The translations under genes and the position numbers were made by a program. Under the pieces are notes generated by a model. The model made no database searches. It worked only from the letters and a program-made list of their open reading frames with translations, and was not told where the DNA came from. DNA of 64,000 bases from Diplocarpon mali (Eukaryota; Ascomycota; Leotiomycetes; Helotiales; Drepanopezizaceae): the NCBI GenBank assembly GCA_024741835.1, contig JAENRP010000006.1, forward strand, positions 125,379-189,378, in the 5' to 3' direction. Position 1 is the first letter of the stretch. Each line of letters starts with the position of its first letter. Of the stretch, positions 11,010 through 23,290 are shown one piece after another.

Positions 11010-12053
11010 AGAAATGGACTTGTGTAGATTGATGGATGTATACGACGTGCAGCGTATTTGTAGAAATATTGGCGTTGGGTGAAACACATTGAAGCGCGGC
11101 GGCTCCAGATGGCTCAGAAATGAAGCAAGTGTTCTCTAGACCATTACAGTGGAATGCTATGCGCTAGAGCATTCGACGGTATGAGCCCTGGAGATTTTGA
11201 AGTAAGTCCAAAGCATAAATCATAAATAACGCTGCTGGATCAGGTAGGCCTGCCTGGAAAGGATTTCCAATTGAGGTTATCAGGTCTGCGTCGGAGTCTT
11301 CAAAAGTTTTCCCACCCACTCTCTTCTGCAATTTCACCCTACCAGCGTAAAAATGCTCTTTGCATTTTGTTCTAGCTTTGCTCTTCTGTGTTCGTCAACA
11401 CTCACAGAGACCGCACAAATTCAAGTCTTAGCAATATCAAGGGTACACTACAGGCGTCGACTAATTGCGTTACTTGCAAACGGTCTTGATGTTATGATAA
11501 AGCCTTTGGAATTGCTCTACGGCTAAAGGCCTATATCATATAAGGCCTTGGCGGTAGTCGTCAGTAAGCATTCCTTCAAGTAAGAAGGGGCTTCACTTTG
11601 CCTCCCTAATTCACTTATTCCAGTGCTTAATTATCTGCGGATGATCTTCTCACCTTATCAGCTTTGTGCCTTCAGCCTTTGCGGCGGCTTCACAGTCCCG
11701 TGATGTAGAACTAGCGAGTTTGTCTGGTTTGCGTCCTCGCGTGTCTATAAAATCTTCTTCACTTCGACTCAACGCGCCTTCTTCTCAAAAGCAACAACTA
11801 CTCCGACTTTCAGGTCAACAACGACGATTCTTGTGAGGGCAGCACGAACCAGTGCTCCTTCTCCATTTAGTTGCGCCAGAGCTACGACTCTTATCTCTTT
11901 TGTTGATCTTCTTCACCTTCCTTCTTGTCCTTTCAGCAATCTAACACCCCTCAACACCTACGTGCTGAGATTTCTGTGAGCACTCTCCTTTTGACTCCAG
12001 ACGTAGTATCATCTGCTCCTCTGATAGCTACACCTTGACAAGGCACGCCAACG
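11010..12053. other. Intergenic DNA and probable long leader of the PUF gene
   Basis: About 1 kb with no supported gene. The last 350 bases are C/T-rich with several CTTC/TCTTC stretches, typical of a fungal promoter and a long 5' leader. Sequence near 11930-12010 could include a leader intron, but I cannot fix its borders. Confidence 0.4.
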
Positions 12054-14872
12054 ATGTCTACCATCGCATCAACTGGCTCTCCAACCCTTCTTCGGAGAGA
12101 AAGCAGCAGAACTGGCTCTTCACAAGAAAACTTTGGCTCCGCCGAAGAGACTCTGGCTCACCTAACCGCTCGTATGGTACGTTTCCCCGCTCCAGATTTC
12201 TGGCATTCGACTCTCCCTTGGCCTCGATAAGCCACGGCTCCTTGTGTCCCTACTTTCCCTGGTACTCTACACACTCTGTCCCGTCTTCTAGCCACATCAC
12301 CACAACATCCTCCTCGGACACTATACACAGCGAAATCGCTCCCCCATATATCATAATTATGAGGCCTTCGCAGCCACTGACGATCAGAGAGCAGGACCCC
12401 ACGGTTTCTCTAAAGAAGTCTGCCACTGCTCTGTCCTCGAGCAAGCTCGGCAACCAAGCTGGGCCCAAGGTTAGTCTCCTATTCCTTACTCATACTTGAG
12501 CATTATTGATGATCCCCAGAAGGTGAAAGTCAACCACGAGACCTCCCCCTCCAATGAAGCCAATCCAATGGACAAGCTCCTTGCCAAACTCTCCGAGCAA
12601 CAAGCGACCCTCTCCAAGCAACACGAAGCTCTGAAGTCTAGTGAAGATACTGTGGCCTACCGCACGGTCGAGTACGTCTCTAACCTCTCTGCCAACAATT
12701 CGGTCCCCATCACTCCGGCCACCGACTCGTATAATACCAGCACGGCCCCAACAACCAGTCCCCCAAGCGCTTCTGGCGACAACCCCCCACAGAGTGCTGC
12801 AGAGCTTGCTCGGTTGAAGGCTGAACTTGAGGCTGCCAGGGGCAAGATTGCTCGCATGGATCAAGAACTTGCACAAACCCGCATCACAAAGCATACCCTT
12901 GATCAAGCCATTGGCAACGCGTCGGAGGCTGACTACCAGATGAATCTCCCTACTGAGGATCGTGTCCACCTTCCACCTCAAGGCCGCCCACACTACAGCA
13001 GAGATAATTCTTGGGCTGCTCAGGAAGACAATCACTCAGACACCAGTGACGCGCTCTCCGCCAGTGGCTTCAACAGAGCTCGTGCGATCTGGAACAATGG
13101 TGGCAAGCCCGGCTTCGCTGGTCCCAACCAGGTCTTCCCCGGCCCTGGTGCTGCTGGTGGTCTCCCAGGCTTTCAACCATCTGCGGACATGACTTCCAGT
13201 CAGTGGAATGCACGTGGCTATGGTCAGCCATTCGTCGAATCTTTGCCTACATATGGCCCCGGATCGGTCAACAACTTCCGTGGCGACCGTATGATGCAGG
13301 ACCCCGACATGCTGATGGCTCCTCCAATGGGTCGACGCAGCCAGGCTGGCGGAGGTCGTTTCAACAATAGAAGTAGCAGCTCTTTCCCTTATGCTAGCAG
13401 CAGCAGCTCCTTCGATGGTTACAACCCGGCTCCGAGCCCTTACAGTTCCGTTGCCAACCTGCCTGGCGGACTACCTATGGGTGGCTTGGGTATGAATAAC
13501 ATGTATGGAGGGTATCAACCACAGCCTATCGGTACACCTCTGTCTCCACATGCACCTGAGTTTACCTCTTCTACTGGTGGATGGAAGAGTGAAGTGAGTC
13601 AAAGCTTCCTTCGCGTCCTTCCTTCCTTGTATCTCTACTGACAACCAAATAGTCGCCTGGTCCAACCACAGAGGGTCAGACCTACCTTCCTACAACTGAA
13701 CCTCTCAATTACCGTCGCCTTCTAGACCGCACCGTCAACTGCAACTGGAAGTACATTGTTGACAAGATTGTTTGCAACAATGATCAACAGGCCTCCATCT
13801 TTCTTCAACAAAAGCTGAAGGTCGGCACAACCGAGCAGAAGTATGACATCGTCGAGGCAATCGTTGCACAGGCCTATCCATTGATGGTCAACCGCTTCGG
13901 AAACTTCTTGGTTCAGCGTTGCTTCGAGCATGGAACTCCTGAGCAAGTTATCAAGATTGCCGAGGCTATTCGTGGCAATACCTTGAACCTCTCTATGGAT
14001 GCATTCGGCTGCCACGTCGTTCAGAAGGCTTTCGATTCTGTTCCCGAAGACTACAAGGCCATCATGGTTCATGAACTTCTACGTCGTATTCCCGAGACCG
14101 TCATTCATCGCTATGCCTGTCACGTCTGGCAAAAGCTGTTCGAGCTTCGCTGGACCGAGTCTCCTCCCCAAATCATGAAATACGTCAATGACGCTCTTCA
14201 TGGTATGTGGCACGAGGTTGCTCTTGGTGAGACAGGTAGCTTGGTCGTTCAGAATATCTTTGAGAACTGCCTGGAAGAGGATAAGGTAGGACCACTTTGT
14301 ATGCCCACTAGTGCCCTGCTAACTTAACTCAGCGACCTTGCATCGAGGAAGTTCTTGGCAGTATCGACATCGTTGCCCATGGTCAATTCGGCAACTGGTG
14401 CATCCAACACATATGCGAGCACGGTGCCCCGGCAGACCGCAGCCGAGCCATTGATCATGTCATCCGCTATGCTTCCGAGTACAGCATGGATCAGTTTGCT
14501 TCCAAGGTTGTCGAGAAGTGCCTTAAGATTGGTGGTCCCGACTTCCTCAGCCGCTATCTTGATCGGGTCTGTGAGGGTCGCCTAGATCGTCCGCGTATTC
14601 CCTTGATCGACATCGCCAGCGACCAGTATGGTAACTACCTCATCCAGTACATCCTAACTCACTCGAATCCTCAACACCGTGAGCTCGTTGCTAGCCACAT
14701 CCGCAAGCACATGGTTTCTCTCCGTGGGTCCAAATTTGGCTCTCGTGTCGGTATGCTTTGCACCAATCCTGCCATCCAGACTCGGCCTGGCCCTGGTGTA
14801 GGTCCTGCTATGGGCGTTCCTCCTCGTATGGGTCCACAGCCAGGCCCTCGATATGGTGGCGGATATCGTTAA
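12054..14872 (+). CDS. PUF-family (Pumilio) RNA-binding protein
   Basis: Five exons: 12054-12176, 12374-12469, 12520-13593, 13653-14285 and 14333-14872. All joins are phase 0, total 821 aa. The N-terminal half is low-complexity (Ser, Asn, Gly, Pro) with one charged helix near residues 170-200 (AELARLKAELEAARGKIARM). From about residue 450 there are Pumilio repeats with the usual core helices: GNFLVQR, GCHVVQK, ACHVWQK, GSLVVQN, GNWCIQH, ASKVVEK, GNYLIQY, GSRV. PUF proteins bind 3'-UTR elements of mRNAs and repress or localise them, so this is probably cytoplasmic. The unusual ACHVWQK repeat and long disordered N-terminus recall the divergent yeast Puf1/Puf2 group, but I see no RRM. The C-terminus is Gly/Pro-rich. 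Confidence 0.9.
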
Positions 14873-16140
14873 GTAACATCATCATGGAATCTTGCACTGA
14901 TTACTTGCTCGACCTGTCATCTTGCTTCCAGTGTCTTGGTTGACCTCTCGATCTTTACTTGGCACACGATATCACGGAACCACCATAACGATACGACATA
15001 TTCGATCGGAGTCTGTCTCTACGTTTGCTTTTGGTCTTTCATATCTATGGATGTCTTCGATTGGCTCTGCTCACATCCAGAGAAAGCCACCTTGGCATTG
15101 TTTGTCTACGTTGTTGCCACAACAAATTTTTCTTACGGAGTCGACCTACGATATTTCCTTCCTGTTCTTTACCAACATTTTCCTCGGCAACCTAATCACC
15201 AATACTGGTCATCCTACGCCGGAGACTTCGTCTTCGGTGTCTTGGAAAATCATGGTTACGGCTTTTGCATCAAGTTGGTTGGGAGAGACATCGCTGTCCT
15301 CGTGGCAGCTTTCTATTTCTTTCCACTGGAGCCACTGCCTTATGTATGTATACTTGATTCTCTCTTCTTTTTCGATCGTTCTTGATATTATAGTGCAGCG
15401 CTATAGGAGTGTATCAATCTGCTTCAGGGCAGTCATTGATGTGGTAGAAAGAAGACTGCTATTATGCTGAGATTTCTTTTCTTGCTGCGCGCTTGTACCC
15501 CGAAAATCCCAAAAGGAAAAGCTTTGTAATTTAGTCTTTCGTTACCGAATACTAGTTGCCTTTCGATTAAGTTACCTTTCGATAATGAAAACGTCAGCCT
15601 GTTGCTTTAAAATGATGCAAAACGAAACATTTTACCTTGAGCCTCCTGCGAACATGGGGTTGTTAAGCCCAGATGGCATCACTGAGGTCAATAAATAACC
15701 AAATTGGTGGCCAGACCAGATTGACTCTCTAGGTTTTAGGACAATGGATTTCATGACATCGCTTTGAAATATGCGACGACTGGTAGCTAATGTTGTTTAC
15801 TTTCTAACAACCTTTGTTTTGGTGCATCAATAGTAGCGGCCTGGGCTCTGAAATCAACTTCTAGCATTATGCAATATCAATGTCGTGTTTCATCCCTGAT
15901 TTAGTACTGTAAGTTTTCTCGAACAGCAACAACCTTGCTTTCGCCGAGCAGAAACTCCCATGTCGACGATAAAAAAATCCTTACGCCCCTGGCCCCCTAC
16001 CCCACCCAGCCAACTCCAGCCATGAACTCGTAAGAATAAGCAAACATCCCATTCAGGTCTCTAGAGATCAAAAGTCAACGAGCTCTCTTCATATCTCCCA
16101 GCCATCTCAAAACGTAGATCAAGAAACCCATTTCCGCAAT
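14873..16140. other. 3' region between PUF and Pex39-like genes
   Basis: Convergent intergenic DNA. Two overlapping frames of 150-180 codons (14922-15470 and 14936-15385) begin close to the PUF stop. They have no domain, and their aromatic-rich composition fits chance frames in a 3' UTR. The DNA from about 15480 is AT-richer. Confidence 0.5.
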
Positions 16141-17024
16141 TTAGACGCCTTCCGGATACTCCTGCTCAGTCAACACATCCCTCTCATCTCCAAAGGTCCG
16201 CGGGCCACGGCCCTGTATGATCTCCTCGGGCACGTCCTTCTCCCACGGCTTGCGGCGCTTCGGCAACACGCTCGGCTTGCTATTTTCGTAGCCTATCACC
16301 TTTAAGGGGATATGACGGATGCCTGGGATCTCGGCGCCGGATTGGATCAGGGCGACGATTTCGGCGAAAGAGGCGGGGTACGGTGCGCCGGCGTCTTGAG
16401 GCCCGGCGGCGGTAGCAGCGGAACTGCACTGCGACGGATCGGTGGGCGTGCTGGTGACAGCCATTTTTGATATGGACGAGGATGAATGTGGGTTGGTGGC
16501 GGCTTCTTCTTGCAGTCTTTGGGTCGTCGTAAGTATTGAGGTGGAGGTGGAGGCTGAAGCTGGGGGTTTGAGGGCAGCGGGCTCTTTCAGAGACAGGTAG
16601 GCCTTGTATTCGTCGAAATCAATGGGGATCCCTTTCTTGCGGGAGAGGTAGAAGCACTGAGCTCTGAGCGTTAAGTCCTGAAGTTGAGAGGGAGACGGGT
16701 TCGGACCGAGGATTGCTGAGAGACCGCCCTGAAGTTATATAAGTACTTTGTCTTGCAAGAGCTGAAGACCAAAGAGAAGCAGTATTGTAGTGCCTTGAAT
16801 TATGCAGGAGCGCATATGATATTATGAATTCATTTGATGCCCTTGTTTATGGAGAAATACTACCACCTCTGTACCAATTTGGAGAGAGCCGAGGCTGGTG
16901 ATGATTGATAGGTATGATGAGAGTGTCGACGTACCTGGAATTCTCTATCGCTGTCCCATGAGTAGTTCTCCAACTGCTCGTAGATACTTTGAGAGTCAGC
17001 GGCTGTTGTTGACTCGGTTGCCAT
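16141..17024 (-). CDS. PEX39: Pex39-like peroxisomal import factor (KPWE motif)
   Basis: Two exons on the minus strand: 17024-16935 (30 codons) and 16728-16141. The intron is 206 bases, phase 0, and the product is 225 aa. The N-terminus has SIYEQLENYSWDSDREFQ running into GGLSAILGPNPSPSQ and a helix LRAQCFYLSRKKGIPIDFDE. After a Ser/Thr-rich linker the C-terminal part has SFAEIVALIQSGAEIPGI (about residues 150-167) and RRKPWEKD at 188-195. The SFxEIxxLIxSGxxxPGI block together with a KPWE motif is the signature I associate with the fungal Yjr012c / human C6ORF226 family, described recently as Pex39. That protein binds the PTS2 receptor Pex7 through KPWE, a motif also found in Pex13. The assignment is from memory of the family, without alignment. 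The gene is divergent from the Scd6 gene, 275 bases apart. Confidence 0.7.
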
Positions 17025-17299
17025 GTTTTCATTCAAGTCGGTGATGTTGTGGTCAAGGTGGATGGTTGGTGGATTTCGGTAAGGCTGAGTCAAAGCGACG
17101 GAGTCTGCAACCTGATTCGCTAGCGCTCTTCCAGCCTTTTTGCCGTTAGCTCCATCGCGATATCCACAACTGTATAAACTCGCAAACCACGTCTCTTCTC
17201 CATCCTCAATCAATCATCTTGCGCCTCTTACAAAACCCAATATTTCTCTTCCACCCTCGCAATCAATCTACTCGAGCTTTCTGAGAGCAACACAGTACA

Positions 17300-19312
17300 A
17301 TGGCGGAATTCTTAGGGTCAGTTTATTGAGGCTGTCTTTGTAACCTCCACGGCGGCTCAACGCTAACGCGTGATGTAAACAGGGCGAGAATATCTCTCAT
17401 CTCAAGGAGCGACATTCGGTATGATTGAGTCGCTCAGAGCTGTTTGCGATAGCAGCTAACAAGAACCAAGATATGTCGGCACCCTCCACGAAATCAATTC
17501 TGAAAACTCCACCGTTGCGCTTGAGAACGTCTCATCCTTTGGCACCGAGACCCGCAAAGAGAACCCTGATGACTACATTCCACCGTCCGACAGCGTCTAC
17601 GAGTATATTGTGTTCCGTGGCAGTGATGTGAAGGATTTGAGGATCGAGCAGACACCAGATGTCAAGGAGAACAAGCCCCCGCAGGTCCCGAATGACCCTG
17701 CAATCCTTGGTGTGAGTGCGCATATTCTTTTAGGATCGTACAAGCTGTGCGCTTGCCAGTATCTAGTGCTCTTAGTGATGAATGAATTTCGGATGCTAAA
17801 TCATATTGTCTCCGAGAGCGCAAAACCATGTGGAGATATTCCGTTGCCTTCCTTCTGACTTGAGAAGCTTTTTTATGCTGTTGAGACAGAGAAATTGTCA
17901 AACCAGAATGCTAACACCTCTATTCTCAGAGCGGATCCCGCCCTCCTCCAAAACCTCAAGCTCAAGCAACTCAGTCTCAACGCCAGTCCTCTCAGGGTCC
18001 CTCGCAGCAAGGCCAAGGCCAGGCTCCGCCGCAGAACCAAGGTCCCCCTCCTCTCGGTCAACATCCTCAATACCCACCATTCTATCCTCCGCCAGCCGGC
18101 TGGGGACGCGCTGGCCCCCCTCCCGGGCCTGTTGGATTCCCTCCTATGCCTTACGGTGCACCACCTGGATGGTACCCCGGTCCTGGAGGCTTCCCACCTG
18201 GACCTTTCCCTCCGTACGGCTACCCTCCAGGACCTCCAGGACAATTTCAACCACACCTTCAAAATCAAGGCTCCAAGCCAGCTCCAATTGGTTCAAATGC
18301 AAACAAGCAATCCTCTCCACTTTCTCAAACCCCTACAGAGAATCCAGGTGAACTAAAAGACTTGTCGAAAGCAACTGCTGAAATCGCTGCTACGGGGGTC
18401 AAGGGTCCATCTCCACCAACGGCTACGAAACCATCTCCCAATGAAGTTCAGGCTGCTATTGATCAGCCGTCCAACACTCAAGCTGCTGCCAAAGCTGCGG
18501 CCAAGGGCGTGCCCGCTGGCCCTAAAAGCAATCGCGTGACTCCGGCTATTCCATTGCAAAGCCCAGCTGCCTCGAAGGCTTCTCTTCAACCTCAAGTCAA
18601 CGAGCCACCTGCCTTGGTTCCCAATGCTGATTCTAGCTTGAGAGATGCCACACAAGCTGCAACTGCTGCTGTAGCTGCTGCAATGGCAAAACTTCCGACT
18701 GGAGGTCATTCGAATGGAAACGGCGTCGATAACTTGACGAAGAAAGTCAATGAGATGAGAGTAAATGATCACGTCCGCGCACCTAAACACCCTGGAGCTG
18801 GTGGTCCTGGGTTCCCCACGAGCAGAGGTAATCGTGGAGGAAGAAGTGGTGCTCGAAATATGGAGAAGAAGGTCGAAGTTCCTGAGTCAGACTTTGACTT
18901 CGAAGGGGCAAATGCAAAGTTCAACAAGCAGGATTTGGTCAAGGAAGCAATTGCCGGATCTCCTCTTGGAGAGACACCATCTAGCGTCTCATCACCCATA
19001 GAGCAGAGTGTGCCTGCTGGTGGCTACAACAAGGCTTCATCTTTCTTCGATAACATTTCTTCTGAGAGTAAGGATCGTTTGGAGGCCAGTAGCACGAGAC
19101 CTGGTGGACGAGAATGGCGAGGCGAGGAGCAGAAGAAGAACGTAGAGACCTTTGGACAGGGCAGCGTTGATAACGGTTACCGTGGCGGATTCCGTGGACG
19201 AGGTCGCGGCCGTGGAGGTTTCAGAGGAGGCCGTGGCCACAGCGGGAATGGTCAGCCAAGCCGTGGACGCGGAGGCTACCTTGGCCGAGGTGATGCACAG
19301 GCGGCTGTGTAA
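17300..19312 (+). CDS. SCD6: LSm14/Scd6-type mRNP protein
   Basis: Four exons: 17300-17316, 17383-17418, 17471-17711 and 17930-19312. All joins are in phase, giving 558 aa. Residues 1 to about 80 form an LSm14 domain (ARISLISRSDIRYVGTLHEI, then YIVFRGSDVKDLRI). A Pro/Gln/Gly-rich region follows. Near residue 414 is the FDF motif (ESDFDFEGANAKFNKQ), near 463 an FFD box (YNKASSFFDNIS), near 501 a TFG box (NVETFGQ), and 511-553 is an RGG-rich tail. This is the complete domain order of Scd6/Trailer hitch/RAP55 proteins. These bind eIF4G and the DEAD-box helicase Dhh1 and repress translation or promote decapping in cytoplasmic P bodies. The first intron interrupts the sixth codon. The exon 3 donor is GTGAGT after a complete Gly codon. 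Confidence 0.93.
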
Positions 19313-20842
19313 TTCCCGAAGCATCGAGCCGAGTTACAGGATGAAAACGAAATTATTCTGCGGGTTAACAGAACTCATTCGACCAATTTGCTATTTCGGC
19401 CTCCCTGCGGGTTCGGAAAAAAAAAACACCAAGCTGATCCAAAACAGTAACATGATCTACTTTATCAGCATTGGAGGATTGGAGGAGCAAGAGGCTTTGT
19501 GTGTTTTATTTTATTCTTTCTTCCTTTTCTCTCTGTCCTTTTTTTTTTCAACTTTGTCATCAGGATCACGACTCAATCAGCAACGAATCGGGGGTTGTCA
19601 AAAACATACGACCTAGCACTTTTTCATGAGCTTGAGTGGGGTGGATGGATGATATCGAACGGCCAGGAGGAAATATTTGTGGTTCTCGAATTTTTCTGTC
19701 TTCTGCACGCAAGGTGGTCGCTGGTGGCTGATACCCCGCCTGGCTATGGAGTTGGGACTGGCTGGTTATCTGAGGAATACTGGCTTTGCTTTGAGATGTT
19801 TCTGGGGTCTCATCTGAAGAGATGAGTGACGCAATGGACGAATCTGAACAGATGTTGAAAACGATGCAAAATTAAATTAGTGAACGATAAGGGTCGGCTT
19901 GGGACTTACGACGGCATCTAGATATGGCAGTGCTTGTCACAATCACAAGGGTTTCGAACCAATTCTTTCATCCTCCAATCTAACAGTTTAGCGTTGCATA
20001 TCGCCAGGACTTTGCCTGAATCCTGCTTGAGATATGTATTAATTGGAATTCGGAACTTCGTTGTTTATCAACACTCCATCAGGATATGCACCCTGTTTGC
20101 TAGCCATATACTCCTAGGCCCGATAGGGAAAAGACGTACAGGTATACAGGTTACCGAAAGAACCAGAAAATGAGTCTCGGGTCAAACGAAATGGAGAACT
20201 ACCTCAGTTAGTCTTTCGCTTGAGTATTTGTATCCATCCACAAATCGAAGCTTGATGGAAATTCCGAGAAAGCCTCTATCGTTGGATAATCTGAGAAGCG
20301 GCACAATAAGTTTCCCGACCTCCACGTCTTCAAACTCTGAAACTGACCAGAAGGGTCTTCAATGCTGTATGTAGTCAGAGAGGATAAGATCGCGGTAGAC
20401 AGCTAACGGGGGAAACAGCCCCAGAGCAGGTTTAGTCATGTCAGCAAATTTGTTCTTCAACTATATTCCAACAACGATGAACAGGTAATTAGGCCATGGC
20501 GTTACAATGGATTAGACAGAAGAGTGGCAAATCGAGCATCTCGCTAAAGACCAAAACACTTCCAGCTTTTTGTGAAGTCGATCGACTGAACTGATGGATA
20601 CTCGGACAAAGCTGATGAAAAGTCATATCTTAAATTACTGCAGAGTAAATTCTCGAACTCCGAAGCTCGTAGCGAAGAAGAAGATGCAACATTCGTCATG
20701 AATTTCCCCGCACGCTAAGAGCGGTTCATAGCCGGCTCGGCCTCCCCCGCACATGGTGTAAATAGTTCGACCTGCCCGCAAGTCAGTTCAAAGTTCTGAC
20801 TTTCTTGGATTTCCGTTCGGTCAGAAACTGCTTATTAACGAG
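19313..20842. other. Intergenic DNA, no supported gene
   Basis: Probable 3' UTR of the Scd6 gene followed by promoter DNA of the monooxygenase. Short homopolymer runs of A (about 19419-19426) and T (about 19540-19548) occur. No domain is visible in any frame. Confidence 0.5.
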
Positions 20843-23121
20843 ATGGCGATCACTATCTTGGAGAGATATAAACAGGAGCGTGAGAGGCGTCTCCATGACA
20901 AGGGACTCGCTCAATACCTTGACAAGTCTAGGTCTGCAAATTACATTCTCCACAAGGATCCGTGGATAGCGGAAGGCACCCCAATTCAACGTCCAGTTCC
21001 AGATGGCGGTCATGTCAAAATTGCAATCTTTGGAGCGGGTTTCGGCGGGTTATGTGCGGCAGCACGAGCTCTTCTCGGTGGAAGCGCGGCCAGTGCCAGC
21101 GATATACTCATTGTCGACCGAGCTGGTGGGTTTGGCGGCACCTGGTGGCACAATCGGTAAGCATGCAAGAACAATGAGTATGCATTACAGATCACTCTGA
21201 CATAGGATTATAGCTACCCTGGCCTGATGTGTGACGTTGAATCGTATCTCTACCTTCCACTGCTCGAAGAGACTGGGTACATGCCAAAGAGAAAGTATTC
21301 AAGCGGCGAAGAGATTCGACAGTACTCTGATATTCTTGCCCGCATGTTTGGTCTCCACGAAAGAGCCATGTTCCAGACCAGTGGCAAGGCTTGCACGTGG
21401 GATGCTGAAGCCAAGAACTGGAAATGTGAGGTTTCTGCGAAGCCGAAGGGTCAGGCAGAATTTCCGGTGAATTTCACGGCAAACTATGTTATTCTCTGCT
21501 CCGGTGGCTTCACAGAGCCTAAAGTGCCGGATATTCTTGGCCTTGCAGAATTTCGTGGCAAGATGTTGCACACCGGACGCTGGAATTACGATATCACGGG
21601 CGGATCCGCCGCTGACCCTGTATTGAGCGATCTCAAGGGCAAGAGAGTGGCCATCATTGGGACTGGCGCAACATCTATCCAGGCAGTACCTGCTACTGCC
21701 AAGTACGCTGGAGAATTGTACGTCTTCCAGAGAACTGCTTCGGCGGTTGACTTTCGTGGAAATCGCGATACCGATCCTGAAGAATGGAAGACGAAGATTG
21801 CGACCAAGAAAGGATGGCAGGCTGAACGAGCAGTCAACTTCCAATCATTTACAGAAGGCCGAGAAAACTTGCCGGAGGAGGACTTGGTCAGTGACGGGAT
21901 GTCAAAGATGCCTACTCTTTCTGGGGCCTGGGGAAGCCCAACAGTAGTGAAGCCGGAGGATATAGCAAGCTATCTTTCGATGATGAATGAGCTAGATGCA
22001 GTACGATCCGATAGAGTGAGACAAAGAGCTCTAGATGTTGTCAAAGATCCAGAAACAGCCAAGGTAAGGTACATCCATAAACTAAAGATGTGAGCGTGGC
22101 TAACCTTCTAATCTGGCACTCCAAGCATGGTATCCTGGATGGTGTAAACGCCCCAGTGAGCTAATTGTCCTTATTCCACTCCCCCCTTGTTGTTTTTCTT
22201 TTTCTCTTTTTTCTTCGGCTTTCCCGAGATCCACGCTTTCTAAACCCAACACTAGGCCTTGGTCAATTTCAGCGTTCTGAAATCACTTTGCAAATCAGTT
22301 GTACTAATTAGGTGGTTCCCACAGCTTATCATGACGACTACCTCGAAACCTTTAATCAATCCCATGTACACCTCGTCGATACTGCGCCTCGTGGTGTCGA
22401 GGCACTTACCGCGAGTGGTATCTGCCACGCTGGCAAAGAATATCCCATCGATGTGATCATCTGGTCTACAGGCTACGGCTCTCCATTGACGGAAAGTCTA
22501 GCAGGTAAGGCTGGTATCACCGTCATTGGGAAAGACGGAATAAATATGGAAGAGAGCTTTAAGGAAGGCAAGTTAACGACTCTCCACGGCCTCATAGCTC
22601 GTAACTTTCCAAACCTTTTTTACCCGGGCTTCTCGCAGGTAGGTGCAGGGTTCTCATCCGCTTCGTCCAATTTGATTCCCCAGACAGGTTTCGAGACCAT
22701 AGCTTTAGGCGATATGCAGCCCGAAACCTTGAATTTCCAAAACATAGGGCTAATTCCGTTGAAGGCCGGTGTTGGTGTTAATCAGACTCAGAGGCTTGAC
22801 GAGCAAGGCTTGAATATCGCCTTCACAATAAGGGAAGCTGAGAGGCAGACTGGCCAGAAGGCTGTTATCGAACCTACAAATGGTGCCTGCGAGGATTGGG
22901 CCAGCCAGACTGCTGCCAAAGCTCACCTGCTATATACCATGAGGGGCTGTACTCCAAGTTACTTCAACGCTGAGGGTGCTACCGATAAGATGACGCCTGA
23001 GCAGCAAGCTGGAGCAGCGCGGCTTGCTATCTGGGGTCAGGGGTACTTGTCGTATGCGAAGATCCTGGGTGACTGGCGCGCCAGAGGGAAACTAGACGAC
23101 TTTGAAATCTCGCCTGCGTAG
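20843..23121 (+). CDS. Baeyer-Villiger-type flavin monooxygenase
   Basis: Exons 20843-21156, 21214-22063, a short third exon, and a last exon ending at 23121. The product is about 666 aa. Features: FAD-binding GAGFGG at residues 64-69, GTWWHNRYPGLMCDVES, a second dinucleotide (NADPH) site IGTGATSIQAVP, and a fingerprint-like FRGKMLHTGRWN (consensus FxGxxxHxxxW followed by P or D; here N). An N-terminal extension of about 55 residues precedes the FAD motif, as in the larger BVMO subgroup. These enzymes insert oxygen next to a ketone using NADPH and O2; the substrate is unknown. The third exon is ambiguous. The conserved WYPGWCKRPTYHDDY is encoded at 22128-22155 plus 22325 onward, but reaching it in frame needs a GT..TG intron ending at 22115. 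Canonical sites (acceptor 22125, then acceptor 22311) give an open frame that lacks this motif. The gene may be functional, alternatively spliced or decaying. Confidence 0.85.
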
Positions 23122-23156
23122 TCTGGAGGCAGAGACGAATTTGAAATCTTGTTTCT

Positions 23157-23290
23157 CAGCTCACACTGAGTTGGAATCATCCTACTAAGATTTTAAATGC
23201 CTATTCTTCATGTGGTGGGATCCCAGCTCACACTGAGTTGGAATCATCCTACTAAGATTTTAAATGCCTATTCTTCATGTGGTGGGATCA
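23157..23290 (+). repeat. 67-bp tandem duplication
   Basis: Two adjacent copies (23157-23223 and 23224-23290) differ only at the last base. They lie 36 bases after the monooxygenase stop, so probably in its 3' UTR. Near-identity implies a recent duplication. Confidence 0.95.

Noticed and set aside
14936..15385. 149-codon frame after the PUF stop codon
   Set aside because: Aromatic-rich, no domain, overlaps a second long frame, and sits in the expected 3' UTR.
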